A stretch of DNA of 64,000 bases from a virus (IMGVR_UViG_3300037246_000990:55600-119599); one strand, 5' to 3'. Shown: positions 51,108 through 58,979, counted from the first letter of the stretch. Program-made: numbers and translations. Notes: a model not told the origin generated them from the sequence alone.

Positions 51108-51796
51108 TATGCGTCTCGATATGGACCGCGGAAGGGGGTGACGCTGTTAGAGGAAATCATTCGGTTGTCGATAAACCGCTCCCAGTCCAGTTCCCATTCA
51201 GCACGCAGTCTAAGTAAACTCCTGACCCTGCCCTCTTCCTGCGTCTGCTCTTGGTCGAACAGAGCTACCGCAGCGTCCAGCACTAGGATCTCATCCATCA
51301 TAGTGGGGAAGTCAGAGTGGAGTTGATCGTCGCTTTCTGTCAATTCGGTAGGTGTGACGCAGTACTCCATCCGGATCTGTCCCTTCACCCCTGTTACGGG
51401 GGCGGGCTCAAGGACAAAGCCACTGCCGATTGATCTGTATGCGGGGAGGTAGGAGTCTCCGCTACCCGCGGGTGCGGGTTTCGAACCGTAGTGTCTTTCT
51501 TGTCGCTGAACAGGCACGGTCGTGCCGTTTGAACGGACTAGCTCCAGCTTGAAGAGGCGTTCAAAGTTCGTGGGCCACGCGTACCGTTCTTGTAGAGAGA
51601 CTGTGTCTCGGGTAGCCACTACTGTAAAGTAGCCTTCGTACGCCATGATCAGTTGCGCGCACCGCCTTCGGTAGCATGAGTTGAATATTTGCTTGACTAG
51701 GTCTTCGCTCCAATAGCTAGTGGATGCTTGCTCCTCGCCGACGTATCTACGAACCCTGATAATAAAGTTCCCCAGGGTTCCGGTAAGCTGTGCCAT
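51107..51796 (-). CDS. Head-tail adaptor (T7 gp11-like)
   Basis: 229 residues. A helical bundle with a beta insert: I-F-N-S-C-Y-R-R-R near the N-terminus, R-Y-A-W-P-T-N-F-E-R-L in the middle, and D-F-P-T-M-M-D-E-I-L-V-L-D-A-A-V-A-L-F at the end, typical of podovirus adaptors (gatekeepers) that bind under the portal. Immediately upstream of the nozzle gene. No portal in the window. Confidence 0.72.
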   Translation of the reverse strand: MAQLTGTLGNFIIRVRRYVGEEQASTSYWSEDLVKQIFNSCYRRRCAQLIMAYEGYFTVVATRDTVSLQERYAWPTNFERLFKLELVRSNGTTVPVQRQERHYGSKPAPAGSGDSYLPAYRSIGSGFVLEPAPVTGVKGQIRMEYCVTPTELTESDDQLHSDFPTMMDEILVLDAAVALFDQEQTQEEGRVRSLLRLRAEWELDWERFIDNRMISSNSVTPFRGPYRDA

Positions 51797-51818
51797 ACTT
51801 GGTCTCCTTATTTAGGAG

Positions 51819-52496
51819 TCAGAGATCTTCGATTCCTTTCAGCCCAACGTCCGCGTCTTCAAGAGGACGGCTCAACCTTGACCTGTTTTTCTGACCCGAA
51901 TAGCTAATAATGGTCTCTTTTTGGGGGTTAGTAGGTGCTGTGACTCCCCTTGCCATATTATCCCTAGCGTTTCGAGTCAACCATGAGTTTTCTTCTTGCA
52001 CAGCTTCGAACATCTCTTGATGTGCGTCCTGTGCTTTGACCTGTGCTTCTTCACTTTCGAAGCTTGTGTTCCGATTCCAGGCGATGTCTCCGTAACGGTC
52101 ACGGAACCGGGCTTGGATACTTAGTCTGTCAACTATCAGCTTGAGGTACTCTCCTTCCTTGGATTCTACTCTTACCACATGTGCCCATCCGTGGGGCTCA
52201 CAGAGCCTCCACACATGCCACGCACACTCGGGGAGTGGGGCTCCGACACCATCTGTGGTGACAAAGCCCCATACCTCTTGGCCGTGCTCCCGGTGGATGG
52301 TAAAACGTGGATCTTCTAGTTCGCCCTCGTACTGGTTCATCATGTCATCCCAGATTGTAGCAAAGGGGTGGTACACGATGTACAGTCTCTCATCGATTGA
52401 TTTCAAATCATTCATGAACCAAGAAGGTAAGTCCTTCCCAGGCATGCATTCTTTGTATTCCGAGTTACTGGGTCGTAGCGTACTAGGTAGTTTCAT
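51819..52496 (-). CDS. Unknown head-region protein
   Basis: 225 residues from the second of two adjacent ATGs, six bases after GGGGAGAG. Soluble, with no clear family; the central segment W-H-V-W-R-L-C-E-P-H-G-W is notable. The C-terminus is polar and probably disordered. Given its place between the decoration-like genes and the adaptor, a virion or assembly role is likely. Confidence 0.6.
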   Translation of the reverse strand: MKLPSTLRPSNSEYKECMPGKDLPSWFMNDLKSIDERLYIVYHPFATIWDDMMNQYEGELEDPRFTIHREHGQEVWGFVTTDGVGAPLPECAWHVWRLCEPHGWAHVVRVESKEGEYLKLIVDRLSIQARFRDRYGDIAWNRNTSFESEEAQVKAQDAHQEMFEAVQEENSWLTRNARDNMARGVTAPTNPQKETIISYSGQKNRSRLSRPLEDADVGLKGIEDL

Positions 52497-52526
52497 CATC
52501 CTCTCCCCGGGATTATGTTGCGTTTC

Positions 52527-52805
52527 TTAGAATCCGATTACAATCAGAGTCTGGGTTGTCACCGCCGGATCATAGAGCGTAATGGTTTTCTGAGTGGCAG
52601 ATGTAGCTGCCGCATTAACCACGGCCGATTGATTCTGAGTTGTGCTACCAGCATCAGTGCCAGGAAACATGAACGCAGCGATAGGCTGAGCCAGTCTGCT
52701 CACGTACGTTTCTCCGTCACTAACTGAGGTCAAACGCACAACTTCGATCTTGAAAGGACCGAGAGCGGCGATAATCGCCTTGTCAGGGTATGCTACTGTA
52801 GTCAT
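52527..52805 (-). CDS. Small virion-type protein
   Basis: 92 residues, beta-rich, Ala/Thr-rich (A-A-A-T-S-A-T-Q-K-T-I-T-L-Y). Its ATG overlaps the stop of the tiny zinc gene (TAATG). May be a head decoration protein like the following paralogous sets. No family recognised. Confidence 0.6.
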   Translation of the reverse strand: MTTVAYPDKAIIAALGPFKIEVVRLTSVSDGETYVSRLAQPIAAFMFPGTDAGSTTQNQSAVVNAAATSATQKTITLYDPAVTTQTLIVIGF

Positions 52806-52930
52806 TATTTACTCCTTTTCTTAAACTCATCCTGCCTCTTTTTGCGGCACACTTCACAGTACTTCGGAGCACGACCCGCGAGTCGCTTCCTTTTGATCGG
52901 CATGCCACAATCAGCGCAGCGTAGAGTCAC
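52805..52930 (-). CDS. Tiny zinc-finger protein (41 aa)
   Basis: GTG start just after the previous stop; encodes a basic peptide with R-C-A-D-C-G-M and Y-C-E-V-C-R-K-K, two CxxC pairs 16 residues apart, followed by a Lys/Arg-rich end. The ribosome binding site is weak, so expression may depend on coupling. Its stop overlaps the next start, which supports it as a real gene. Confidence 0.55.
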   Translation of the reverse strand: MTLRCADCGMPIKRKRLAGRAPKYCEVCRKKRQDEFKKRSK

Positions 52931-52935
52931 TTAGT

Positions 52936-53370
52936 TTATGTCAGGTCCGCGTTGTGCGCGTCACCAACTGCCAGCCACCTGAGATCCAACGTGTCGCCGT
53001 CTGTAGGCGCAGCCGATCCGCCGCCAGCGTCGACACCGATGGTTTCCAATCCAAAGATTAGATCACTACCAGTGTCAAGCTGAAAGGTTCTAACGATATC
53101 TTTAGTCGCAACAGCGCCGCTGGTTTTATAAAGCGTCAGTTCAACAAAGTCGAGGGTTTCGAGACCAAACACTGTCTTAGTGAATGTCGCGCCTTGCCCT
53201 AGTGAACCTGTTGCGCTATCCGGGTTAATACCTGTACTCACGTAAGTACAAGTGATCTTTCCCCAAGTTACAATCTTGTTCTGGACTTGCTTACCAGTAC
53301 GGGTGTTACCTCCACCAGGCAGCAAGAAGCGGCCCAAACACTGGACGTTTGTAATATCTCCACTAGCCAT
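52936..53370 (-). CDS. Tandem virion paralog set 1, copy c
   Basis: 144 residues starting M-A-S-G-D-I-T. Shares with the next two genes the N-terminal G-D-I-T, a G-R-F/S-x-x-x-G-G-G segment, a V-x-x-G-x-I-x-x-T-Y element followed by a G-I/L region, and an end D-x-x-T-L-D-L-R-W/F-L-x-x-G-D-A. Beta-rich and small; likely capsid decoration or fibre subunits. The set probably arose by two tandem duplications. Confidence 0.7.
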   Translation of the reverse strand: MASGDITNVQCLGRFLLPGGGNTRTGKQVQNKIVTWGKITCTYVSTGINPDSATGSLGQGATFTKTVFGLETLDFVELTLYKTSGAVATKDIVRTFQLDTGSDLIFGLETIGVDAGGGSAAPTDGDTLDLRWLAVGDAHNADLT

Positions 53371-53381
53371 CTTTTATCTCC

Positions 53382-53780
53382 TTATGTGAGTTCCGGTGCG
53401 TCAGCATCATCGCCACACGCTAGAAAACTAATAACAATTGTTGCACCTACGTCCGGGTTTGCTGGTGTCCCTGCACCTTCGTCTGCTACAATGAAGATCT
53501 TCTGATTGGTCACGTCGTAGTTCGCAATCTGAAGCGCTTCAGCATCAGGGTACGTGGTATTTATTCGGATCATTTGCAGCTTCACAAAGTCAAGTTTGTC
53601 AACCCCAAAAGCATTAGGACCACCAAGCTTGTTCACTGCGATGCCTGCATCAAGGTAGGTCGCTGTAATCTCACCAACAACGAATCTCTTGGTGTTCTTC
53701 TTAGTACCGTTTTCATCTTGCCCACCGCCGAGCGATTGGCTGTACAGTACCTTTACTGCTGTAATGTCACCATTAGCCAT
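53382..53780 (-). CDS. Tandem virion paralog set 1, copy b
   Basis: 132 residues starting M-A-N-G-D-I-T. Ends S-F-L-A-C-G-D-D-A-D-A-P-E-L-T, nearly the same as copy a (V-I-G-E-D-A-T-A-P-E-L-V). F-V-V-G-E-I-T-A-T-Y-L-D-A-G-I matches the shared element. Own AGGAG-type site and short spacing to the neighbours. Function as in copy c. Confidence 0.72.
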   Translation of the reverse strand: MANGDITAVKVLYSQSLGGGQDENGTKKNTKRFVVGEITATYLDAGIAVNKLGGPNAFGVDKLDFVKLQMIRINTTYPDAEALQIANYDVTNQKIFIVADEGAGTPANPDVGATIVISFLACGDDADAPELT

Positions 53781-53791
53781 TGTTTACTCCT

Positions 53792-54208
53792 TTACACCAG
53801 TTCCGGTGCGGTTGCGTCTTCACCAATTACGAGGAAGTCGATAGTAACAGACTCAGCATCCGACGGTTCTGCCGGAGGATCTTGGCCAACCTCATCAGCA
53901 ACAAAGATTCTGCCGGGAGTAGTAAGTAGTTCCAAGTCTGCCAAGAACAACTTGAGGTCAGTAGGAACTGTCGTTGCCGTACTGCCGCAGTACCGAACCG
54001 TGAAAGACCAGAAGTCCGCAACTGAAACACCTAGTGCTCTAAGACCACCACGATCTATAAGAGCCAGCCCTAGTGTGTCATATGTCCCAACGAGGCGACC
54101 CCAAACAAGAACCTTGTTGTTCTTTGCCATACCTTGCAAGTTGTGGCCTGCTCCGGGAATCGCAAAGCGCCCATATTCTGTGATAGTCGTAATATCACCA
54201 TCAGCCAT
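53792..54208 (-). CDS. Tandem virion paralog set 1, copy a
   Basis: 138 residues starting M-A-D-G-D-I-T, with V-W-G-R-L-V-G-T-Y-D-T-L-G-L and the end E-D-A-T-A-P-E-L-V. First of the three copies in transcription order. All three have their own ribosome binding sites and 10-12 base gaps, which suggests similar, high expression. Confidence 0.72.
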   Translation of the reverse strand: MADGDITTITEYGRFAIPGAGHNLQGMAKNNKVLVWGRLVGTYDTLGLALIDRGGLRALGVSVADFWSFTVRYCGSTATTVPTDLKLFLADLELLTTPGRIFVADEVGQDPPAEPSDAESVTIDFLVIGEDATAPELV

Positions 54209-54219
54209 TGTATTTCTCC

Positions 54220-54612
54220 TTATTCATCAGCCATCCAATCAGGCTGTTTGATGTTGTGACGACACCGGTCACCGACCGAAGTGTCGCAGCTATCCCAAGA
54301 ACCAAACCCACCTCCGATATACACTCCAATGTAGAGTATGATCGGTGCTAGATTTAGATACGCAGGGAGTAGTTCTCTTGCGTGCTTTCGCAGAGCCTTG
54401 TCAGCCCATCTCTTTTGTGGGTCTGTCATAGAACCTGCTTTATGACATCGTGTGCAGTAGTGCCAGTCATGGACACGTCCTGCTATGCTTAGGTTCCAAC
54501 GCTTGTACATCCAGTCAGGGAAGCCACCAGAAAGGCCGTCATCCCTAAAGTCAGGAGTTTTCTGATCTATTAGCGTAAGGTACCAATCTGTATTCTCGAT
54601 TACTGTACTCAT
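54220..54612 (-). CDS. Phospholipase A2-like/HD-Y motif protein
   Basis: 130 residues. D-D-G-L-S-G-G-F-P (Asp25-Gly26) followed by R-V-H-D-W-H-Y (His48, Asp49, Tyr52) and A-D-K-A-L (Asp71) recalls the calcium loop, His-Asp active pair and second Asp of secreted phospholipases A2; a similar arrangement occurs in DUF1353-like phage proteins. A hydrophobic segment (I-I-L-Y-I-G-V-Y-I-G-G-G) lies near residues 91-102. It could act on the host envelope at entry or lysis. Activity not proven. Confidence 0.6.
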   Translation of the reverse strand: MSTVIENTDWYLTLIDQKTPDFRDDGLSGGFPDWMYKRWNLSIAGRVHDWHYCTRCHKAGSMTDPQKRWADKALRKHARELLPAYLNLAPIILYIGVYIGGGFGSWDSCDTSVGDRCRHNIKQPDWMADE

Positions 54613-54899
54613 GGTAGGGGTATTACTCCTTTAACAGCGCCTTTCACAAGGCCTTCAGCGATCTCGCCACCTAGGTCTTTAGCGTTATCACTGATTCCTG
54701 TATCTTTTGTGTCGTATATAAGGGTGATTGCACAATCCTTGTCAACGATATAGAGTTCAGTTTCACCAGTACCGAGAACAGTAGATCTAGTCTCAGCACA
54801 TATAGTCCCATCAGAGCGATAGAACCAGTTGTGTGTGGTGGCGCACCCCCCTACCACGAGGGTGAGCCCGATCACACATGTTACAAATATCTTTTCCAT
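54609..54899 (-). CDS. Lipoprotein with lipobox
   Basis: 96 residues. Signal peptide M-E-K-I-F...L-T-L-V-V-G-G-C with the lipobox cysteine at position 19, followed by A-T-T. The mature part is about 77 residues with two further cysteines, and a Gly/Val-rich end (L-V-K-G-A-V-K-G-V). It implies a host with a lipoprotein pathway, most likely Gram-negative. Possible roles are superinfection exclusion or lysis. Its end overlaps the PLA2-like gene (ATGA). Confidence 0.72.
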   Translation of the reverse strand: MEKIFVTCVIGLTLVVGGCATTHNWFYRSDGTICAETRSTVLGTGETELYIVDKDCAITLIYDTKDTGISDNAKDLGGEIAEGLVKGAVKGVIPLP

Positions 54900-55202
54900 C
54901 TACTTCGGAGTGTCCAAGGTAGATCTACCTGGGAAGAAGTTGACGCCACCAACGTGGTTGGAGACAACAATGTATTCTGTCCCTACCGTAGCACCGTCGA
55001 TAGCCAGTGTGGCACCATCAGGGTGAACGATGTAGAACTCAGGATCCGTCGCGCCTGAGGCTGTAAGTACAGCCGCATCAACCGCGTTCGGAAGCTCCAA
55101 GTGATCCGAAGTAGAACTCGTAATTTTGACGGTAGACACCAGCACCTGCGTGTCATCCTTCAGATCCACGAATGCTTGTTTGGAGGGAAATAATTGAGCC
55201 AT
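54900..55202 (-). CDS. Tandem virion paralog set 2, copy b
   Basis: 100 residues starting M-A-Q-L-F-P-S-K-Q, ending V-G-T-E-Y-I-V-V-S-N-H-V-G-G-V-N-F. The adjacent gene has the same start, length and end, so the pair is a tandem duplication. Beta-rich; probable head decoration protein. Immediately precedes the lipoprotein gene in transcription. Confidence 0.7.
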   Translation of the reverse strand: MAQLFPSKQAFVDLKDDTQVLVSTVKITSSTSDHLELPNAVDAAVLTASGATDPEFYIVHPDGATLAIDGATVGTEYIVVSNHVGGVNFFPGRSTLDTPK

Positions 55203-55213
55203 ATTCTTCTCCT

Positions 55214-55516
55214 TTACTTGGGATCGTCAGCGGTTGCACCGCCTGGAGCGAAGTTTACAATACCACTATGCTGGGAGACAACTGTGTACTCCGTGCCAAC
55301 CGAAGCTGCGAGCCACCCAACACATCTATCTCCACCAGCAAGATAGAATGTAGGGTCGCTTGTATCCTTCGCAGGATTCAAATTCACAGCATCAAGGTAT
55401 GTCGGAAGCTCAATGAAGTCATTGGCAACCGTAATAGCAGTAACTTTTGTAACTACCAAGGTCGTTCCGTTTTGAAGATCGATTGCGACTTGTTTAGAGG
55501 GAAATAGCAATGCCAT
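55214..55516 (-). CDS. Tandem virion paralog set 2, copy a
   Basis: 100 residues starting M-A-L-L-F-P-S-K-Q, ending V-G-T-E-Y-T-V-V-S-Q-H-S-G-I-V-N-F. Same layout as its neighbour: a central V-x-K-V/I-T element, then F-I/L-E-L-P. Likely a capsid-surface protein. Preceded by a good ribosome binding site. Confidence 0.7.
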   Translation of the reverse strand: MALLFPSKQVAIDLQNGTTLVVTKVTAITVANDFIELPTYLDAVNLNPAKDTSDPTFYLAGGDRCVGWLAASVGTEYTVVSQHSGIVNFAPGGATADDPK

Positions 55517-55529
55517 CGTTTAGCCCTCC

Positions 55530-55856
55530 TTAAAGTACGCCAGTTCCCGAACCCATGCCAGCAGCCGAACCGCTGAAGCGGATGATCAGTTTAACGAGAC
55601 CCGTTGCTATTGCGGACGCGACTACGACTTCTTTAATGACAGCCTCGGCTTCGGTACTGTCAGTATCGTTGGTAATCGTCACTGAGCCGCCGTTGGAAGC
55701 GTCATCAGGGATCTGAGCTGCTGATAGCACGCTATTAGGTACGAAGATATCAGTATCCGTACCAGTAGTGTGCCATACATCACAGATCCAGTAGTGGTTG
55801 CCGTTCCTGTCGTCGACATGTACGACGTTGAGTAGAGCGGTTGTGTCATTAGCCAT
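55530..55856 (-). CDS. Small beta-rich virion-type protein
   Basis: 108 residues starting M-A-N-D-T-T-A-L-L-N-V-V-H-V-D-D. Polar Thr/Asp-rich middle and a Gly-rich C-terminus (G-S-A-A-G-M-G-S-G-T-G). No recognised family, but size, start style and position match the paralogous sets that follow, so it may be a distant relative. First virion gene after the HNH gene. Confidence 0.6.
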   Translation of the reverse strand: MANDTTALLNVVHVDDRNGNHYWICDVWHTTGTDTDIFVPNSVLSAAQIPDDASNGGSVTITNDTDSTEAEAVIKEVVVASAIATGLVKLIIRFSGSAAGMGSGTGVL

Positions 55857-55888
55857 TTGTAAATCTCCTTACATTTGTTTCATTATTA

Positions 55889-56434
55889 CTAGACTAGCTT
55901 TCCATGTGTTACCAACATACCTCCTCCGGGTAGGAAGAAGTTGTTACTTTTGAAGCCGTTACATTCACGGCATAAAATCTGTAGGTTCTCAAGAGTGCCA
56001 ACCCCACCATAAGAAACAGGGCGGATGTGATCAAACTGAAGTTCTTTGTCTGAGCCACAGAGTTGACAGATCTTGTCTCGTTCTTGGATTTGCTTGAGTA
56101 CTGCGATAGATGCTCCCTTTGACTTTCTTGCTCTGTTCTTTAGTCTGTAGTACTCGATGTTTTCGTGATACCGCTTTCTTTCGTAGGCTTGTTTCTTTTC
56201 TTTTCCGCGGGCTGTCTGTTTGTACTTCTTTGATGCAGCGTTTACGGATGCTTTTCCTTTAGCACTGCTACGGTACTTTCTAAGTGCTTTGTGTCCTTCT
56301 TTCGTTTTGCGACGCTTTGTAACCATCTCAACACGACACGGTTTACAGTACCCTTGAAGGCCGTCGTACCGTGATTTGTCTTTGGCGAATCCTTCTTCGT
56401 TTTTACTTGTATCACACTTCGGACAGTACTTCAT
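55889..56434 (-). CDS. HNH endonuclease (McrA-like) between capsid and decoration genes
   Basis: 181 residues from the ATG six bases after GGGAG; a longer reading to 56467 lacks a site. N-terminal zinc module (C-P-K-C, C-K-P-C) and a long basic middle (K-R-R-K-T-K-E) precede the HNH core: C-Q-L-C-G...L-Q-F-D-H-I-R-P...G-G-V-G-T-L-E-N-L-Q-I-L-C-R-E-C-N. The histidine and asparagine of the site are intact. Likely a homing or mobile nuclease; it has its own class A promoter (P4). Its core differs from the three HNH_3 copies. Confidence 0.87.
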   Translation of the reverse strand: MKYCPKCDTSKNEEGFAKDKSRYDGLQGYCKPCRVEMVTKRRKTKEGHKALRKYRSSAKGKASVNAASKKYKQTARGKEKKQAYERKRYHENIEYYRLKNRARKSKGASIAVLKQIQERDKICQLCGSDKELQFDHIRPVSYGGVGTLENLQILCRECNGFKSNNFFLPGGGMLVTHGKLV

Positions 56435-56482
56435 TTGCATCTCCCTTGCATATGAATTGCGTATCACTAGCTATATAGTTTA

Positions 56483-56511
56483 ATTATAGCTTTTCTTTCA
56501 AACTTTTGCAA
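56483..56511 (-). promoter_or_regulatory. Promoter P4 (class A)
   Basis: On the minus strand: TTGCAA (56511-56506), 17-base spacer, TATAAT (56488-56483). Identical over 29 bases to P1 and P3 on the plus strand. It lies between the hairpin after the capsid gene and the HNH gene, and should also drive the small virion genes downstream. Confidence 0.9.
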
Positions 56512-56512
56512 C

Positions 56513-56544
56513 ATAGGGCGAGAGGCGTAAGCCCCCCGCCCTAT
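56513..56544 (-). terminator. GC-rich hairpin after capsid gene
   Basis: ATAGGGCG (56513-56520) pairs with CGCCCTAT (56537-56544), and AGGC/GCCC extend the stem inside to a four-base loop. On the minus strand it follows the capsid stop by about 36 bases and ends next to the P4 -35 box. No T-run follows, so it may be a weak terminator or a 3'-end stabiliser that keeps capsid mRNA abundant. Confidence 0.55.
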
Positions 56545-56580
56545 ATTATCACTATGTTACAGTACTTACTTGCTTACGGC

Positions 56581-57798
56581 TTAGTACGTCGGAGTTGTCA
56601 GACCAGTCAGCTTGGCTGTCTGGTTAGGCATTCTCGCAACATTTTCTCCGTAATATTTCATTAGCACTGTAAAGGCGTCCTGTCCGGGTACCCACGCCAT
56701 ATTCACGCGTTCGTCAATAGACAGTGGCCTAACAACGCCACGCACAATCGCACCAAGGTTCAACTGGAACACCTGATCCGGAAGAGCCTGATGCGAGATC
56801 AGCCAGGGACGGCCTTCAAACGTAGTCAGCTCTTGCTGTGCGCCCAACTCCAACCGCATGTCATTGAACCGACGGAAGGGCAAGGCGATTTCGGTGTAAC
56901 GATCATACTGTTCCCAGTTACTGATCATTGCGAAACCTTCAAGACTTCCAACATCGGTCTCAACCAAGAGCTGGCGACGCAGTCGGCGAAGCAGAGCTTC
57001 GTCAAGAGCCACCGAGCCCGCAGCGATTACCTTCGACTGAAGGATCGGATACGTGGTTCGAGAAAGGTTGTAGATGGTTCCGGTGGCCGACACGATTGCC
57101 GGGAGACCAAGAGCGGTCACTTCAGCCGGGGCCGAGGCCTCGGACTGCTCACCAGAGATGTAAATACCATCGTTAGCACTACCGGAACCAGTCACTGCAC
57201 TGGAAACCGTAATTGTCTTGCCGCTGATGGATCTAGAAACGACTGTTACCGGACCGAAGATCCGGAGGCCAGTCGAGTTACTCAGGCCAACAATGACTTG
57301 ACCAGAACGGAACGGTCGAGCGTCGTCCACTGCGATAGCGGTTACAGCACTCGGACTCGCCGACGTGTTGGTCAAACGTCCCGTACCGTCTCCCCGAAGG
57401 AAGTCAGTCTCGAAACGTGCGCCTGCGCGCTTGACAGCCTGACTAATTGCATCAGTAATGCCAGACGCGAAAGCATCTTCCCCGCCTCTAGCTGAAACTG
57501 CTTCAGCCAGACCAGAGAAGGTCACTGTGTGGTAATACTTCTTGGGTCGAACGCGTGCCTTCTTTACGTTCTCATTGCTTGCTGTCGGGAGGACATTGTC
57601 GTCCGTCGCACGCCAGCCACCACCCGCTTCGTTGCCCGCAATACGAATCGCGAAGTAAGCACCATCGCCCGAAGGCTGAAAATTGGTGTCTTCTTGGAGT
57701 TGCGTATAGATGGGCGCGGACAGATTCTGCATCTGAGCAATAAAGTCCACGATGTATCGACGCAGAAGCATATCACCAAGGGTGTTAAATGTAATCAT
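56581..57798 (-). CDS. Major capsid protein
   Basis: 405 residues, HK97-like fold by pattern: an N-terminal helical arm, G-D-G-A-Y-F-A-I-R-I-A-G-N, K-K-Y-Y-H-T-V-T-F-S-G (E-loop strand region), a beta insertion near 160-225, and the P-domain/A-domain end with W-L-I-S-H-Q-A-L-P-D. It directly follows the scaffold-like gene and has a strong AGGAG site. It ends before a hairpin and promoter P4. No cleavage motif or protease is next to it. Confidence 0.85.
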   Translation of the reverse strand: MITFNTLGDMLLRRYIVDFIAQMQNLSAPIYTQLQEDTNFQPSGDGAYFAIRIAGNEAGGGWRATDDNVLPTASNENVKKARVRPKKYYHTVTFSGLAEAVSARGGEDAFASGITDAISQAVKRAGARFETDFLRGDGTGRLTNTSASPSAVTAIAVDDARPFRSGQVIVGLSNSTGLRIFGPVTVVSRSISGKTITVSSAVTGSGSANDGIYISGEQSEASAPAEVTALGLPAIVSATGTIYNLSRTTYPILQSKVIAAGSVALDEALLRRLRRQLLVETDVGSLEGFAMISNWEQYDRYTEIALPFRRFNDMRLELGAQQELTTFEGRPWLISHQALPDQVFQLNLGAIVRGVVRPLSIDERVNMAWVPGQDAFTVLMKYYGENVARMPNQTAKLTGLTTPTY

Positions 57799-57820
57799 GG
57801 TTCAAAGCTCCTAAGTTGAG

Positions 57821-58759
57821 CTACTCTGCCTTCTCATGGGCCAACTTGAGAGTCTGTGATAGAACGGCATTGAATTCATCGTCACTCAGTTCAGGCTCGA
57901 CCACGGTCTTGCCTCCGACTTCCGTTTTCTTCAATCCGCCCCAAGGCAGCTTCATCAAGTCAGTCAACTCCTCAACGGGAGTTTGGGTAGACTCAGCAGC
58001 TTCAGGTGTCAACACTTCAACTTCTTCAGCATTGAACAACGCTCCACGGGGCATGCCATACTTGTCAATGGTCGCTTGAAAACCCTCAGTAAGGATTTCC
58101 GAGAGGCTCTCCGGTTCCGCGATTAAGGCGTCCCAGTTAACCTTCTCATGAAAGAGATCATTGATAACACCGAGGTCATCAGCGTTATACTCATCAGGTA
58201 GTGCATTCAGCAGCTTGTCAACAGTGGCATCAACTTTAGCTATCAGTTGATCGGCCTTAACATCGTCCTGAGAGTCTCGCAGCTCTGTCCGGGCCTCTTC
58301 AAGAAGGTCTCGGGTTTGTCGGACTGCGTCCTCCGGGGTTGTCTCGCCAGCGTTTACTTCCTCTTTGATAGCCTCAATCCCCTTGAGTTTTTGATCAATC
58401 GCGATAACGTGATCCTTCATCTCTGGGTCATTTATGAAACTTTTGATTTCATTGAGGGTAGCAACGTCTGTATCTTTAGCTTCCAGAATCTGTGTCAGTT
58501 CAACTAGCCTATCTTGCGACTTCGCAAGCTGATCGCGGGTCTCTGATGCTTCCAGTTTGGAGGCTTTCAGGGAGTCGTTGATCTCGTTGAAACGACTCTG
58601 AGGGACGCGGTTCTCTTCTTTGTCGTCTGTCTCAGTTGCAGCTTCTTCGGTGGGGGTTTCCAATTCTGTTTCTGGGGTCGATGATCCCTCCAGGGCACGC
58701 TGTAGCTTTGCTTCTACCTCGTCCTTGTTTACATCGGTTGTCTCGTCTTTGTCCTTCAT
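57821..58759 (-). CDS. Scaffolding-like protein
   Basis: 312 residues, strongly acidic, predicted long coiled coil (about 60-190: L-K-A-S-K-L-E-A-S-E-T-R-D-Q-L-A) with a polar N-terminus full of Glu/Thr and a C-terminal L-S-D-D-E-F-N-A-V. Composition, length and position just before the capsid gene fit a podovirus scaffolding protein. It is the first gene after promoter P6, 109 bases upstream. Confidence 0.8.
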   Translation of the reverse strand: MKDKDETTDVNKDEVEAKLQRALEGSSTPETELETPTEEAATETDDKEENRVPQSRFNEINDSLKASKLEASETRDQLAKSQDRLVELTQILEAKDTDVATLNEIKSFINDPEMKDHVIAIDQKLKGIEAIKEEVNAGETTPEDAVRQTRDLLEEARTELRDSQDDVKADQLIAKVDATVDKLLNALPDEYNADDLGVINDLFHEKVNWDALIAEPESLSEILTEGFQATIDKYGMPRGALFNAEEVEVLTPEAAESTQTPVEELTDLMKLPWGGLKKTEVGGKTVVEPELSDDEFNAVLSQTLKLAHEKAE

Positions 58760-58867
58760 TACGCATCTCCTTTAACGCCTGGGAATGGCGGAAATGAAGC
58801 ATCTTTACGTGGGAGAGCGGGCCACAACGCAGCTAACTACGGTAGATACTTCGCACTCTCTCTCTTA

Positions 58868-58896
58868 ATTATAGGAAATCTGCAACAAAAGTGCAA
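58868..58896 (-). promoter_or_regulatory. Promoter P6 (class B)
   Basis: On the minus strand: TTGCAC (58896-58891), 17-base spacer, TATAAT (58873-58868). The spacer ends GATTTCC, like P5 (AATTTCC). It drives scaffold and capsid. The 234-base gap 58760-58993 holds this promoter, a 109-base leader and two hairpins; I see no gene in it. Confidence 0.85.
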
Positions 58897-58918
58897 CTCT
58901 TCCCATAAGATGAGGCCG

Positions 58919-58952
58919 CAGCAGGGATAGGAGGGAGAGCCGGTCCCTGCTG
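58919..58952 (-). repeat. Inverted repeat upstream of P6
   Basis: CAGCAGGGA (58919-58927) pairs perfectly with TCCCTGCTG (58944-58952), loop 16 bases. Together with the hairpin at 58958-58979 it lies between the upstream operon's stop and promoter P6, so the pair may separate the two transcription units. No T-run follows. Confidence 0.5.
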
Positions 58953-58957
58953 GGCCA

Positions 58958-58979
58958 GCCTGTGACCGTAATCACAGGC
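58958..58979 (-). terminator. Hairpin after small basic-protein operon
   Basis: GCCTGTGA (58958-58965) pairs perfectly with TCACAGGC (58972-58979), six-base loop. On the minus strand it follows the stop of the gene ending at 58994 by 14 bases. It lacks a clear T-run downstream, so its termination strength is uncertain. Confidence 0.5.
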
